A DNA stretch of 64,000 nucleotides from Siderastrea radians (Eukaryota > Cnidaria > Anthozoa > Scleractinia > Rhizangiidae): the NCBI GenBank assembly GCA_964017195.1, contig OZ024890.1, positions 23,807,201 to 23,871,200 of the forward strand, read 5' to 3'. Numbering within the stretch: position 1 is the first letter of the stretch; every line of letters starts with the position of its first letter. A model generated the notes under the pieces. It saw nothing but the letters and a program-made list of their open reading frames with translations, was not told the origin of the DNA and ran no database searches. The position numbers and the translations under genes were made by a program. Positions 1 through 12,800 of this stretch are shown one piece after another.

Positions 1-2005
1 GGATGCCCGGGCCCGCGGTCTCAAAGTGACGGCAATTGAGAAATAAAAGTCAATTACACTGTTGCTCGTTCCTAGAACCTGCATAAACGTTATCCAGCGG
101 ACAGGCAACAAGGAAAATGTACTTGCTCTTGCTCGAGTTGTTGCCCATGCGCATAACGTTAGTAATGGCGTCTAAGGTCTGAACTGTCGCGTCAGGTGAT
201 TGTAACAGGTTGATCTCGGGTTCGAAACTGTGGAGAGGAGGAAGTAATTGAAAAACATAGACACGCAGTGCGTGCAGAACCGGTAACTCTTTTTTTTTTT
301 GCCTTGTCGCAAATGCACAACTACTTATGTGTTCGTATGCAACTGAGCAGAAACTTATCCGACGAAAATACACCGCAACTCTGCAAAGCGCATTATGTCT
401 TCACAAGGTTCAAATCTCATGCAAAGGTCATTTCATGACTTCATGGGGAACATGTGACTTCATTATCGCCGTTAGTTCCCAGTGTTCTCGGTTCCGGATG
501 TCAGTGTTGCGTGTGTGGCTGATTCCTGCCCGACGGTAATAAAATAATTTGCAAGAGTACAGTAATGACTTCGTGCAAAGCTATAAAATGAATCTTATCA
601 TAAAAAGTCTCGGGCCCCATTCAGAAAACTCAAAGCTTGGTCTCACATTCCAAAATTGAAAAGGTCTCGGGCTCGCACAAGAAAACGATCGTCTCACAGT
701 CTTGCAAAGTCTCGAACCATTCACCACCCTTAACAATTCCGCTTAGAATTTAAATAACGTTTATTAACCTTGTGTCAAAACCCCAAAACCTGCTGACAGC
801 TTGCTTCCCAGTCTCAGTAAACATTTGTCTCATCCGAATTGACTCGGAGAAAACTGCTTGGAAATCAAAATGATCTCCTTAAAAACGAATGATTCGGCTT
901 GGAAATTAAAAAGGAAAACGAAGACAACCCGCACATGCATGGGAATTCACGAACTTTATAATCGAGTTCTTTGTCTTGTCTTGTTTCGGAGATTTATATC
1001 ACTTGGGCAAGTACACGTAGCACTGCAACACGAAAAGGAAAACCCTGCCAAACCTCAGTTCATCCACATAAACAGCGTATTCGAAGCAAAATAAAGTAGG
1101 TCCTAGTTGATCGAGATCGAATCCAAACACTTCACAGTGCGGGCGGGGTACTCCCTTTTATACACGTGCCGCTGATAGTGCAAGGCTCTTAGATTCCCCT
1201 TGGCACACCCTCTCCCCCCCCCCCCCCCAAAAAAAAAACCAAAGTGTACTCCCGGCCTTCACAGGTATGAGAGAGACATAGTCAAAATTTAGGCTCTAAC
1301 AACCCGTTGTGACATGACCGGTTAAAAAAAAATGAAAGGGGCTATGAAAAGAGACTCGAGAAGCGCCACCCAGCTTTTCTAGTGTTGATGTATTACAGTG
1401 TGGCCATAATTAGAAGCTAGTTAATAAGAATCGAGGCATATGTGTTATTTTCGTAGTAACAAAGGGAAGAGCTTTACATGTAATTCCGGCTGCATTATTA
1501 AGTTCTGTTAAATTGAGAATTCCCGAGGATTCTTGTAAACCCATGCAATAACAGAAAAACGTCGTAATTCGTCGGTCTCTGTATTCACCGTTACTGTCCT
1601 CTTGTTTTGAAGAGAGAATAAATGGGGTTTACTCTACCCCAGGGAATCAGAGCTTGAAACCCTAAGTCTTCTTAGACAAAAGTTCATATCTCAGCCTTAA
1701 AAGGCCAAACCGGCATACATCTAAGCCCAAAATGACAGAAACCTTTAACCTATCGCAAAACTGAAGCGTACCCTTTCGGGGCCGCATTTTTAAATGAATT
1801 GACCCTCTTACAAGAATGTAGTTTTCCACGTAACGTGCGCTTTTCTTCCCTCTCTTTTGTTAACACTCCAATGGTTAAGTCCTTGACATAAGGCGAACGT
1901 GCTTTTTCTTACCCTGCACCTGCACTATGGAGCTCTGTTCCGAACACTTGAAATATGCTGCTTCCTTGGAATCCTTTATAACTGCCCAAGAAATATGATT
2001 TATTA

Positions 2006-2055
<50 letters not shown>

Positions 2056-3059
2056 GTTATTATTGATGATGATGATGGTGATTAATTCCTTCCTCTTTAA
2101 ATCCTACCAGGATAAATTTCGTGGAGAATCTGGGAAAGAATTACTCAAGCCGATCTACTTAAAAAATGTTTGGACCTTTTCCTTTAAGACACAAAACTTT
2201 GGACAAAGAACTTTCGGACGTTTTAGTGAGCAAATTTCGGACGATTTTCTTAGTCGCTGAAAGTACTTTTATGCATTCTCTTTATTTGTAGAAGAACTAA
2301 CAACTGATAACATAGGTCCACAATGCGTGCAGAACCGACGAAGTGTTGGTTCGTCTCGAAAAGAAAGCAAGCCAGGCGTGCGTGATTGCACGTTCGACAA
2401 CATTTAAGCGTCTAACAGCAAGTTGCAGCAAAAGTGCGGTAACTCTGTACGTCCCATGAAAAGAACAAGTAGTCCTGAGGGCTGCATAACCGTGCCATCT
2501 GGCTCCCGTGCAGGTAGTTGTAAACAAAGTCTTCTCTTAGACTTACAGAATTACAGCAACCAACGCTGAAATTTGACCAAGTGAAAAGGTGACCAATGCC
2601 CTGGAAAGGAGGTGAACTGAATTATTCACCCTCTCGTCACCAAACATAGCCCCACAGACTACGCTCATAACCTCATTCTTCACTCAAGATCATTTTTCGC
2701 CGTGTTTTGGTCGGTCTTCCTCAAAACCATGAACAAAAAAAAGCCGTCACAACTCTCAAAACAGATGCATTTCAATAAATGGGCGATAATTTTCCCAATA
2801 AAGTAACCACTTCCTTACGATTGATCAGTATGGGCACCGTAACAGCCCAAAAGAATTAAACTTCTCCCCATGCCTGGGAACCACGTTTTGTGCACAGTTC
2901 TCTTTAATTAATCATGTCAAGGGCTCCTTTGCCAACTCGTGAATGCAAATACGAAATAAATCATTGCTATGCTCTATCGTACAGGTTACAAGAAAGCGCA
3001 TTATAGGCATTTAGCAGTCGTTTTGACCCACTCCACCCTCGATAAGTATTTTTACTTGG
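1..3059. other. Gene-poor repeat-derived DNA
   Basis: I see no coding exon that I can support. A tRNA B-box-like stretch (GGTTCGAAACT, near 220) suggests a SINE remnant. A sequence around a GTGCAGAACCG core occurs near 270-285 and again near 2315-2335, so both belong to one dispersed repeat. A GGGGTACTCCC stretch near 1146 resembles another repeat at about 15.7 kb. An (ATT)n array lies at about 2000-2065. Confidence 0.5.
2000..2065. repeat. (ATT)n microsatellite
   Basis: About twenty ATT triplets with two interruptions (ATTGTT), followed by a short GATGATGATG run. The poly-leucine reading frame through it is a by-product of the repeat and not a gene. Confidence 0.9.
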
Positions 3060-3560
3060 CTCAACGTGCTAACCGGTGTGATGAAAATTGTGACATCTGA
3101 TGACTCAGCTCATCTGTCTAATCGCTTTTAATATTGAAATTTATTGAATTAAACTAAAAGTATAAATGTCGATATAAATTTGTCCACAACTGAACATGCT
3201 TTTACCGAGAGTTTTGAGCAGTGTATTTATATACTGTTGTGAATATGGCACTATAAAAACATGATTATCGACAGACAAACTTCAACGTGCTAACCGGCGT
3301 GACGAAAATTGTGACAGTTTTTTGCCTTTTGCGTTACCGATTGACGTAATGTTTGAAAGCTGATGACTCAGCTCATTTGTCTTATCGCTTTGAATATTTT
3401 GTTGAATTAAACTAAAATTTTAAGTGTCGATATAAATTTGTCCACAACTGAACATGCTTTTACCGAGAGTTGCGAGCTATGTATTTATATACTGTTGTGA
3501 ATATGGCACTATAAAACATGATTATCGATGACGACAAACACATCGTCAGAATCTGGAGAA
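3056..3560. repeat. Two tandem copies of a dispersed repeat
   Basis: Two direct copies (about 3056-3283 and 3284-3560) share the opening CAACGTGCTAACCGGYGTGA, the middle block GATGACTCAGCTCAT, and the block TGTCCACAACTGAACATGC. The second copy keeps an extra segment (TTGACGTAATGTTTGAAAGC) missing from the first. A third, more divergent copy lies at about 37446-37795. The continuation of the unit (TTTGACGTAATCGTTAAATC) appears beyond 4285, so the right end was split by the MITE at 3594-4272. Confidence 0.75.
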
Positions 3561-3593
3561 ATTAGTAAAAAGCAAAGTCGTCGCTTTATCTTA

Positions 3594-4272
3594 GGGTGCG
3601 TTTCTTTGGGAAAATCCAAATCCGGATTCTTGTATCCAAAAACGGATTTTGCGTTTCTTTACCTAAATCCGAAAATGGATTAATCAGGGATTAGTGATCT
3701 GAAGAATCCACACTCCGCTCAGATCAAATCTAAATCCGAATTTTTAGGATTCATGATCCGTGCGTTTCCTTGGGGCACGGATCCGAAAACAGTACATCTG
3801 TCAAGCGGACTTCCATGCAGATTTACCGGTCTCGCCTTATTTTCTCTCGATCTTGCGTGACAAAACATTCGATCGTGGAAAAGAAAATTTAGGTGATTTT
3901 TTTTTTAATATTCCGTTCCGTCTATTTGAAAAGTTTCCTCCAAAAGTGCAGGCAGAAGCATTGACACGTTAGGATAACTTCATTTGTGTAACATTTCTGT
4001 AATTCAGGGACCAGATTTTGCTAATTGTGAACGCAAATAGCGAGTTCACTTGAACTACTGCAGATAGTGTCCTTGTTTATAAATTATTTGTATTCCATTC
4101 TAGTAGGGCAGTACGAGAGAAATATTGTTCTTACATATATATTGCGTGCGTCCAGCCTGTCTTGTCATGACAAAATAATCCTTTTTCGGATTTTGCGTTT
4201 CTTTGGTGTCGAAGAATCCCTATGATCTGGGATCACAAATCCGTTTTCGGATTCTCCCAAAGAAACGCACCC
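3594..4272. mobile_element. PIF/Harbinger-type MITE with TTA target duplication
   Basis: The 679 bp element starts GGGTGCGTTTCTTTGGGA and ends with the exact reverse complement of those 18 bases. It is flanked on both sides by TTA (3591-3593 and 4273-4275), the three-base target duplication typical of PIF/Harbinger transposons. Subterminal parts repeat the motif AATCCGGATT/AATCCGAAAA in both orientations. No transposase frame is present, so it is non-autonomous. Confidence 0.85.
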
Positions 4273-4275
4273 TTA

Positions 4276-5524
4276 AACACGTTAAAGCATGTCTTTTGAC
4301 GTAATCGTTAAATCCGGTTTGCTCTTCCGGAGTCAGCAAGTTGTCTCGGACTCTAAAATCGAACAAATCGGTTCAAAATCAAAAGTAAAGCCTAAAAAAA
4401 TAAAAAAGAGTAACTGGTGTATTCTTCTGTGCCACTTATACTATCCAAGAAGATCCAGCCTCGTGGAGTAATTCATTTCCCACCTGCGAATAACCTTTCT
4501 TGACGTTGGCAGCTAGATACTTTCCAAGTATTAAACATAACCACGACAACATACACCAGAATTTTCCTTTCGTAGCATTTACTGAGAATTAACGATTCTT
4601 TCCTTAGGATGTCTCAGCAACACTGGTCCCACCAGCATCAACAGTGCCACTGGACTTCACCTCCTGTTATTTTCAGCCCTCCTTCTTTTCTTTCACTAGT
4701 ATTTGACAGATATTTCAGTATTTCCGTTCGTGACAGGCAAGGGTCCGGCCAAAACCTAAAACCGCTCGGCGGACGTCTGCTTCTATACCCACGTTACTTT
4801 CTTGTGGACCCTTGTCCTATCGTGCGTGGGTGTGTGTACTTATCGATGTCTGTGTACAGCTTCTTCTCCATATGTATAAAGGTCAGCACAAAATTATACC
4901 ACAATGCAATCGAAGCAAATCTTCCACCAAACCTCTTGACCTGCCAACGGTCCGCTCTTGTTCTCACGTCATTCCATCCCATCGGCCATAGCGAAATACA
5001 CACCTTATGAGGCTTACACAACGTCATTTGACCACCGCCTACACCAATCCACCGTCTTCGCGACTACACTATCCGACTTCGTCGGTAAACAAATAACAAC
5101 TGGTTCTACAAAAAGCAATCACTTTAACCCTGGAAAAGGAGCGATTTATTTTTCTTAAATTTGTCTAGCAATTTAACAGAAGAGAACGAAGGACACCCAA
5201 ATAAGTCTATATGAATAATAATCTTATATTTGATCGCAAATGAGGTGGCGCTGAAGGTTAAGATGCTAATTTGTAATTTCAGTCGTTTTATTGATGTGGT
5301 GTGCAACGTTAACTTATTCCCAATGTATCAAGCCTTTGATAGAAAAGTTCGTATTGTCCGAACCTCAACCTCATCATGCTCCTGTCAGCTAACAGATTGT
5401 TCTCCAGTGGCAGCTTCAATTTGTTCCCCCCCTCCCTTCCGCCATCTCAACCTTTAAGGGATTCAATAATATTTACTCAGTATGCAGTCGGTATTTTATA
5501 GACAATCTTTGCACCAATTTTCAG
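4276..5524. other. No supported gene; unassigned DNA
   Basis: The first about 60 bases continue the repeat interrupted at 3594. A good splice acceptor (TTTCCTTAG, ending about 4607) opens a short frame on the plus strand, but without a donor or recognisable protein I do not call an exon. The rest holds nothing I recognise. Confidence 0.4.
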
Positions 5525-5645
5525 GGGGCGGATGATGCTGGAGCACAAACAGATGAAATGAACGGAGACGGAGGGATCATCCGACGTTTCTTTGCGATGA
5601 CACACGACGGGAAAGATAGTCGATATCTGGAGCCAAAGGAAAACG
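5525..5645 (+). other. Orphan exon-like open stretch
   Basis: Forty codons plus one base are open in only one frame between a clear acceptor (CCAATTTTCAG) and a donor (AACG|GTAGGAA). The peptide is acidic at its start and charged throughout (for example GGIIRRFFAMTHDGKDSRY), unlike most repeat-derived frames nearby. I do not recognise a family and found no partner exon in phase: joining it to the open stretch at 6431 gives an immediate stop. It may be a real exon of a gene whose other parts lie to the left of the window, a relic, or chance. Confidence 0.25.
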
Positions 5646-5775
5646 GTAGGAACCTTCAGATCTCTTATTTATGAGCTTTTTTTTGGTTGGAAGACGATGA
5701 GTGGTGTTCAGTGAAGTTTGTTCGCCATAAAACTTTCCACCCATCACTGTTACAATATTGAATTCATTTGGTTGT

Positions 5776-6065
5776 AGCCTGAGAAAACGGCCGACGTTTC
5801 GCGAGGTCGCCACTTGAGCCCTCGCAAAACGACGTCTGAGTAACGAGCGCAGAAATTCCATACTGATGACGTGTACTACCCAGATTTTGGTAGTGCTTCT
5901 GATTGGTTGTGCCGCGAGGGAATTTTCTCTCAATCAATCAGAAGCACTACGAAGATCTGGGTAGTGCATGTCGTCAGTATGGAGTTTCTGCGCTCGTTAC
6001 TCAGACGTCGTTTTGCGAGGGCTCAAGTGGCGACCTCGCGAAACGTCGGCTGTTTTTTCAGGCTA
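5776..6065. mobile_element. Palindromic MULE-type MITE, copy 1
   Basis: A 290 bp element that is almost entirely an inverted repeat: it opens TAGCCTGAGAAAACGGCCGA and closes with the near reverse complement, with arms of about 125 bp around a loop near 5900-5930. Its flanks are ATTTGGTTG (5767-5775) and GTTTGGTTG (6066-6074), a 9 bp target duplication with one mismatch. The 9 bp duplication matches Mutator-like (MULE) transposons. It contains no gene. A second copy is at 17658-17950. Confidence 0.88.
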
Positions 6066-6802
6066 GTTTGGTTGGCACGTGAACACCTGCGCGTGCACGA
6101 AACCCCAGTTCACAAAATTCAACAACATTTAACGTCGTACAACAGGGTAACCAAACTCGACCAAACGTTAGTTCAACAATGTTGAACGATGTTGAAATCG
6201 TTTGGCGTACTCGTTCATCATCGTAAAACAAAGTTGTATTCAACAGTGGATGCTGTTGAATCCCTTTTCCCGAGGCTTTAGACTGCACAAGGTGGTTCTA
6301 AGTTCTGATTCCTTGAGTGAAATCCTAAAGTGCGACCACTGAATAAGCTTTTGAACACTGAGCATTCTCATCATGCATGACGAGAACCAAGGATTATCTC
6401 ATTTTAATACAGTATTTTCCGTTTCAACAGATTACTCGTGATCTTCCGAAGCTTAGCACCTCAGTGCTGATAGCACAGGCTGGCCAAGCGCACAACAGGA
6501 TCATCGCAAGTTCCCTTATCGTGCAGCATAACACGTGTGTTCAAAGGGCGGAAACGGAAACAAGAGATGACATTTCGCCCTTGGTTATTAATCAAAACGC
6601 GCATCTGATGAACATTCCAGATCAAACGATGCCTCGTTGCTGGAAAGGGGCATAAGAGAGTGGTTTTCAAAGACTGTCGAATCTAATACCGTTTGCATGT
6701 TTCCTGGTTTTTTGTCTCGTTAAAATAAGCTCCAAGGTTGCTCCGTCGCCAGTTGGCACGGAGCATTCTGGTGTCTCAGGCGAAGCCACATCAGCTCCTT
6801 CG
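6066..6802. other. Repeat-derived gap with one open stretch
   Basis: About 6075-6290 is rich in CAACA/TGTTG words in both orientations and looks like decayed inverted-repeat DNA. From 6431 (after the acceptor-like TTTCAACAG) a plus-strand frame is open for 75 codons to a stop ending at 6655. The peptide (starting ITRDLPKLSTSVLIAQAG) is not one I can place, and I leave it as a possible last exon at low confidence. It would converge on the 3' end of the Cwc2-type gene, 147 bp away. Confidence 0.3.
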
Positions 6803-9800
6803 TTAGCTAGTCGGAGTTTCTTTGGAGCTCGTTTCATTTGACGCAGTCACATCTCTATAGGGATCTTTTGTCGAACGTGATTCATCAGTCTGATAATGTT
6901 GTGTGTAGTGTTGCGTATAATGTTGTGTACACGATTCATCAGTCTGATAATGTTGTGTGTGACTGTTATTATAATTATCATGTCCTTCGTAGTAATAACT
7001 GTTCCAATCCGTCACCGAAGCTGACTCTGAATTTTCAGTGCTGCTGTAGTTGCCATACTGAGATAGTTGATTAACTGTATCTGCTGTTTCACCGCTCTCC
7101 AGTTGCTCGCATTGGAGTGATTCGCCTCTCTTGAGGGCTTCGTCTAATCTCGTGCAGTCCGTGAAGACATTATGAAGAACCTCGACCTAAAATAAGACAG
7201 CAAACCCAAAACACTTAGGGCAGCTACATTTGTAGTATACACGCGCTGCTTGTTGAATTTATGTACACGCAGTTTCCATTCATTCCCCTTTTCATTCCCG
7301 TCCCGTCCCGTCCCGTCAGGGTCAGGTGATGTTGAACTTCTTTGAGTTAGAGGTATTTCTGGGATTCCATCGGACGTACTATGTGCGTGTGTATTGCAAA
7401 TGAATCCGCCCTTCCGTCATGTCTGTCGTAACGTGATGTAATTTATTAAAACTGCCGAGGGGTCGGTTACTAAACTTAAACGCTTGAGCGAAAATAATGA
7501 TAATGAAATCGACTGCGCTATAAGCGTCTGGGGTGAGTTGCATAAAACCTAACGCCGAGCGTAACTGCTAACGTCAGACGTTAAATTAGTGTCTTTGTCT
7601 GGAGTGAACGTCTGATGTTAGTAGTTACGCCGGACGTTAAGTTTTATGCAACTCGCCCCTGAGGTTTTCAGTTTGTCCTTAGTTACGGTTTTGTTTTAGT
7701 AGCTGGCCCCAGGAAGCGTAGATTACAGCAGTTTCTTTCACCCTGATGAATCGTCAAGCGTGAAAAAAATGAGTGTTCAGAATGGTGGTACTTAGTATAC
7801 CCTGGCAAATAGCAGGTCAATTTTTATTATGTGAAAATGGCGGAAGACTTGCTGTTTGCCATTTCATTTGATCTGCTGTTTCGCAGGGTCATATCACGCC
7901 GCCATTTTGAATACAGAGAAGACCCTGGGGAGAGGTCGACGATTTTCCTACTCGCGCGTGTCTCGCCTCTCACATGGAAGAAAAATTTAAAACATTTAGA
8001 CGCCAAATGTTCCGTAAAAATAATAAAATACGTTTAAAACGAGTAGTTTATAGTAGTTGCTTTGCTAGCCTGATAGGGTCAGAAAACCCACCGATACCAG
8101 TGGAAAGGTCACCTTGCAAACCTGTGAATTCGAGCATTTTGGGTAGAGGCGGAGATATCGATTGGCACATTTCGAGACTTGTACAGACGTTTGCAGGACA
8201 GGAGTGATTTGTTACCGGGTATGGAAGAAATCTCTACTGCCTCTGCATAGGCAAGAAACAACGCTAAAATCAACAGCGTTTGCTAACCGGCGTTAAGGTA
8301 CCCTTTTCAGCGTCATTGACTGTTTTTCTGTGCGAGGGCCGGACTGTAAAAAATGTAGAGTAAACCAAAGTGGTCCGAGGTGGCTCGCTCGGACACCCGT
8401 TGCAACACAACGAAGTTTTAGCGTATGTCTACCGTTAAAACAGGGAACCTTTAAAATACGTCTTCAGAATCGAGCAATTTCTGCGAATATTGGTCGGAAT
8501 GTTGTGCTTTGCTATATTTAAAAAGTTCGCGGAGCTGGAAAAAATGAACTGCGAGAGAACCTTGTGCTTCTTTCAATGTTATTTTAGCCCGGGTCAGTCC
8601 CAAGAAGACCCCACCTCAAAGTATGGAGAAAATTTCAAACCGAACAGTATCATTGGAAATGGCTGCCAAGCAGCCTTCATTTGAATGGTGACACGCTACG
8701 ATTTCATGAACAGACACTGAAGCTAGAATTACCTTTTTTTTTAGCTTGGCAAAAAATACCGCAGAAAAGAGGTCAGACTAATTTTTACAGCAACTACGAG
8801 ATATTGTAGCGGAGTTCAGCGCATTCCTGTGGTTATTTTCGCAGTCGGGTTGATTCGCTGATGCCACGAGATTTTCGGTATTCCCAAGAGAGGAACTGCG
8901 CTGTATCATCGGGCTATGTCGGGGGCACTTTCGTTATTTTTAGACGCTGATGTATCAGATAACTAGGGGGCCTGGGGTCCCTGCCGTTTAGAGTGATATC
9001 CTGTGTCGTTGATCAGTAATATGCACTTGTTGACTGAGTGGGAGGACCAGACGGGAAAATATTTGGTTCGAGGTCATGGCATACGTACCGAGCGAAGCGA
9101 GGTCCGTGCACCATGACCGAGGTCCAAATATTTCCCGTCTTCCCCGACCATTTATGAGTTGCTTTGATTGGCCAAAATGGAAATAGGCCGACGTTTTCAA
9201 TCAAGTTCTTCCCTTGTGTACATAATATCGGTTGAGACTGATTGTGGGTGGTTTTCATCGTAACTCCCATCGATATCGTCCTTTTGGTGGTCTTAAAGCA
9301 ATTCCTCAATGAGCAAGGTACTTAGAGAAAAACTTGGCAAGTTTACCCCTCCCCCCCCCAAAAAAAACAAAAAAACAAAAACAAAAACAAAAACAAAAAA
9401 GAAAAAGAAAAAAACAAAGAAAGAAAAACTCGATGAAATTTTTCCTTTAAGAAACCTGACAGGATGTGGACACTCGTGAGCTTGACTCGTACCTGTTCAA
9501 TTTGCTCCTTGGTCAATGGACCACACTCCACAGTGTACTGATTGTCTGTGTTTGGATAAGGCCCCGTTACCTGAGCGCCTGGAGGATTACTGGGTCGCAA
9601 AAGAGCCTTCTGAAGTAAACCTCGCTCTGATGCAGCCTTGAGCACTTTTTCTTTAGCTCTAAGAAGCTCCTGGATGAAAGAAACATTAACCAAAACGTTA
9701 TCCATTTAAAAAAGCCTTTAATATTAAACCTAATGGGGCGATTATTTATTGTAATTAAAGGAAGTGCAAATTAAGGACTAGTGGTCTAAAGACGTATATT

Positions 9801-12800
9801 GAGATCTTCCGCCTTTTCCCTCCAATAGTCCTTTGTCGCAGTCCTTCTCTGTTTTGTCGCTTCATTTCTAGCTTTTCGCCTAAGCTCCCAGTTTTCTTGT
9901 GTTTTGTTTTTTTAGATGTCCAACGGCACATCGGACAATTGTTTGATGAAGTCGATGACCAGGCGCAAGCCTGGAATTTACTAATGAAAGATTTACTGGA
10001 TGAATTAACACCTGTTAAAAGGATGAGAGTTCGGGACAAGGACGTTCCATACATGACTTCTGAATGGAAGAGCGCAATTAGAGCGAAGCCAAAGGCTACG
10101 TCAAAATACCTAAAAAAAACAAAACACAAGAAAACTGGGAGCTTAGGCGAAAAGCTAGAAATGAAGCGACAAAACAGAGAAGGACTGCGATAAAGGACTA
10201 TTGGAGGAAAAAGGCGGCAGATCTCAAGACTAAACCAAGAGATCTTTTCAAAATTTTTAAGCCCTTTCTAAGTACAAAGGATTGCTCGAGAAACGTGGAG
10301 ATTCAGTTAAATGTTAATGGCAATTTTGTTAAAGATCAAAAACACGTGGCCGAAGTTCTGGTTTCCTATTTTGCTACAATAGCCGACGGGATCGGTGGAA
10401 ACAGTGCCCAGCTTAAATCCACGGACGATTTTAAAAACTATTCCAGTATTAGGAGAATTAAACAAGAAAGGGAGAACTGGACACAGACCCCTGATGTGAA
10501 ACCTATTACGCAAGGACAAGTCCTAGCTGTTTTAGAGTCCCTCAACACTAACACGGCTACTGGCTGTGATGGCATCCCCGCAAAAGTCATGAAATCGGAG
10601 CTGATGAACTATCTCAACCACTTACTACTCTCTTTAATTCATGCATACATAACAGTGTATGGCCAAGTGACTGGAAGTACGGGAAATGGACTCCTGTTTA
10701 CAAAAAGGATGATAAGTATTCTAAGGAAAACTACCGGCCGATAACTGTTCTACTCCGTGTAGACAAAGTATTTGAGCAGCTAGTAGGCACGCAAGTCACT
10801 GCCGGCTTTGACGTTCAAATGTTTGAACACTCACCTGCTTATCGGAAAGCACACAGTTGTGAAATAACCCTGATTAACTTAGTGGAAGGATGGAGAAAGG
10901 CGAGGGACAATAAACTCGTTGAGAGCATTCTGTCCACCGATATGTCAAAGGCTTTTGACTCACTACGTCCGCCATTGCTGCTGAGCAAGCTCAGAGCATA
11001 TGGTTTTCAAGACAGAGCTGTACAACTTCTAAATAGCTATCTGTGTGACCGGAAATACCGTGTGAAACAAGGAAGCCATGTAAGCTCATGCAGGACGGTG
11101 AACCGTGGTTGTCCCCAAGGTTCCACCCTAGGCCCGCTCTTATGGAATATCTTCCAGAACGACTTGTCTTACTGTATAACGACAAACTTATCAATGTATG
11201 CAGATGATCACCAAATCTACCATACCGGACAAGACCAATCTAGTGTTACATCCAAGCTCAGGGATAGTGCGCACACAGCTACCAAGTGGTACGACTCTAA
11301 TCTTCTCGAGGGGAGCCTCAAGAAATATCAAACTATGTACATTGGTTACAAGCAGGACAATAACAGTGCAGTGCATGCAATTTGTGTGAACAATGAGGAA
11401 ATTAAAACAGTAGACAATCTCAAGCTCTTAGGTGTTATAATAGATTCCAAATTTAACTTTACTGATCACACAAGCTCAATTTGTAAGAAGGCAAGTCAAA
11501 GAATCGGCGTTCTCATGAAACTTAGAAACTTAATTCCAACAAAGGCTAAGCTAGTACTATTTAAATCAGCGGTCTTACCGTACCTTACCTATTGCCATTT
11601 AGTCTGGCATTTTTGTAAATCAAGTGATGCGCGAAAACTAGAAAGACTGCAAGAAAGAGGACTGAGGGCGATGTACAGAGACAAGCATGCAAGTTATTCA
11701 AAATTACTAAAGAGGGCTGAGCTGCCAACGCTGATGAATAGGCGCTTGCAGGATATATGCAGATCCTTATGTACAAAGTGAAGCACAAACTATGTCCAAC
11801 TTACATCAGTAATATCTTTAATGATCATAATTCTTCCTACTTTTTAAGACAATCAGACTTCTCCATTCCTAGTTAAAATACTGTTGACATATGGTAAGCA
11901 TTCTTTGCGTTATCCTGGGCCTAGGTTATGGGCAAAATTATCTGCAGATGTTAGATCGGCAAAAAATCTAAACACTTTTAAAAATAAGATTCGTAAATGT
12001 GATGTAAGGTCACTGATTAATGATGGATGCAAGGGCTGCTCCCTCTGCGCATCATAACTGTCTGATTTTATCACTTTTTGCATCAACTTTTTAGTGATAA
12101 CTATTCGATTATTATTCGACTATTATTCGATTATCAGATTATCAGATTAGAATTAGCAACTACTAGTTTATTAGATTAGTATTAGTTTCTTTAATAGTTC
12201 TATTACATTTTTGTTTCTATCTTAAGTTTTGTATACTGTTATTTTGTGTCCCCTATTTAGTATGGGATTATCCCAAGCTACATGGTTTGACACGTAAATA
12301 AAGTTTCTTACTTACTTTACTTACTTACTTTCACTCTGTGTTAAAAGAAGGGGAATTATTCATGTTGCGAAAACTAGCTACAAATAAAATTGGGAAAACA
12401 TACGAATCTTTTGCGGCGCGACATCTAATCTACACTATTACAAAGAGTTTGTTTAATCTTTCTTGAATAAATAAGCAACAAAGTCACTAAATTGTTCACC
12501 TCTTTCCTTGCTTTAGGATTAGGATCATCAAAAGCCCATCTCACATTCAGCAACTCTCTGTTGTTCAACTTCTGGTCTGACATTGCGATCTGGAAGAAGT
12601 ATTAATCAGTAATGTAAGCCAGTTATTATATAACCACCAGTTTGTACACCCACCAAGTTATGTCATCAACAAGACGTTATTTGTCTACAAACGCTGCATT
12701 AGGAATTCATTCATGAAAACGCACATTTGGACTTCCTCTCAAGGATTATTCTAGTCACACTTCTTACACAACAGAACTGGTCTCACGACCTTTCCTCAGC

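Larger units (their letters stand above)
7187..9492. other. Intron 6 of the Cwc2-type gene
   Basis: A 2.3 kb intron. It contains a (CCCGT)n stretch near 7295-7317, the Harbinger-type MITE at 7531-7658, a dispersed repeat at about 8820-9020 related to DNA at 49.48-49.69 kb, a hairpin at about 9050-9143 and an A-rich (AAAAAC)n tract at 9355-9420. No nested gene was recognised. Confidence 0.6.

Noticed and set aside
2006..2260. Open frame beginning with poly-leucine
   Set aside because: It arises from the ATT repeat, has no splice context and no recognisable protein.
5525..6655. Joining 5525-5645 to 6431-6655 as a two-exon gene end
   Set aside because: The phases do not match: the junction gives a stop codon after two codons.
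9755..10129. Minus-strand gene over the LINE 5' end
   Set aside because: Its peptide is the inverted copy of the LINE frame and not a separate gene.
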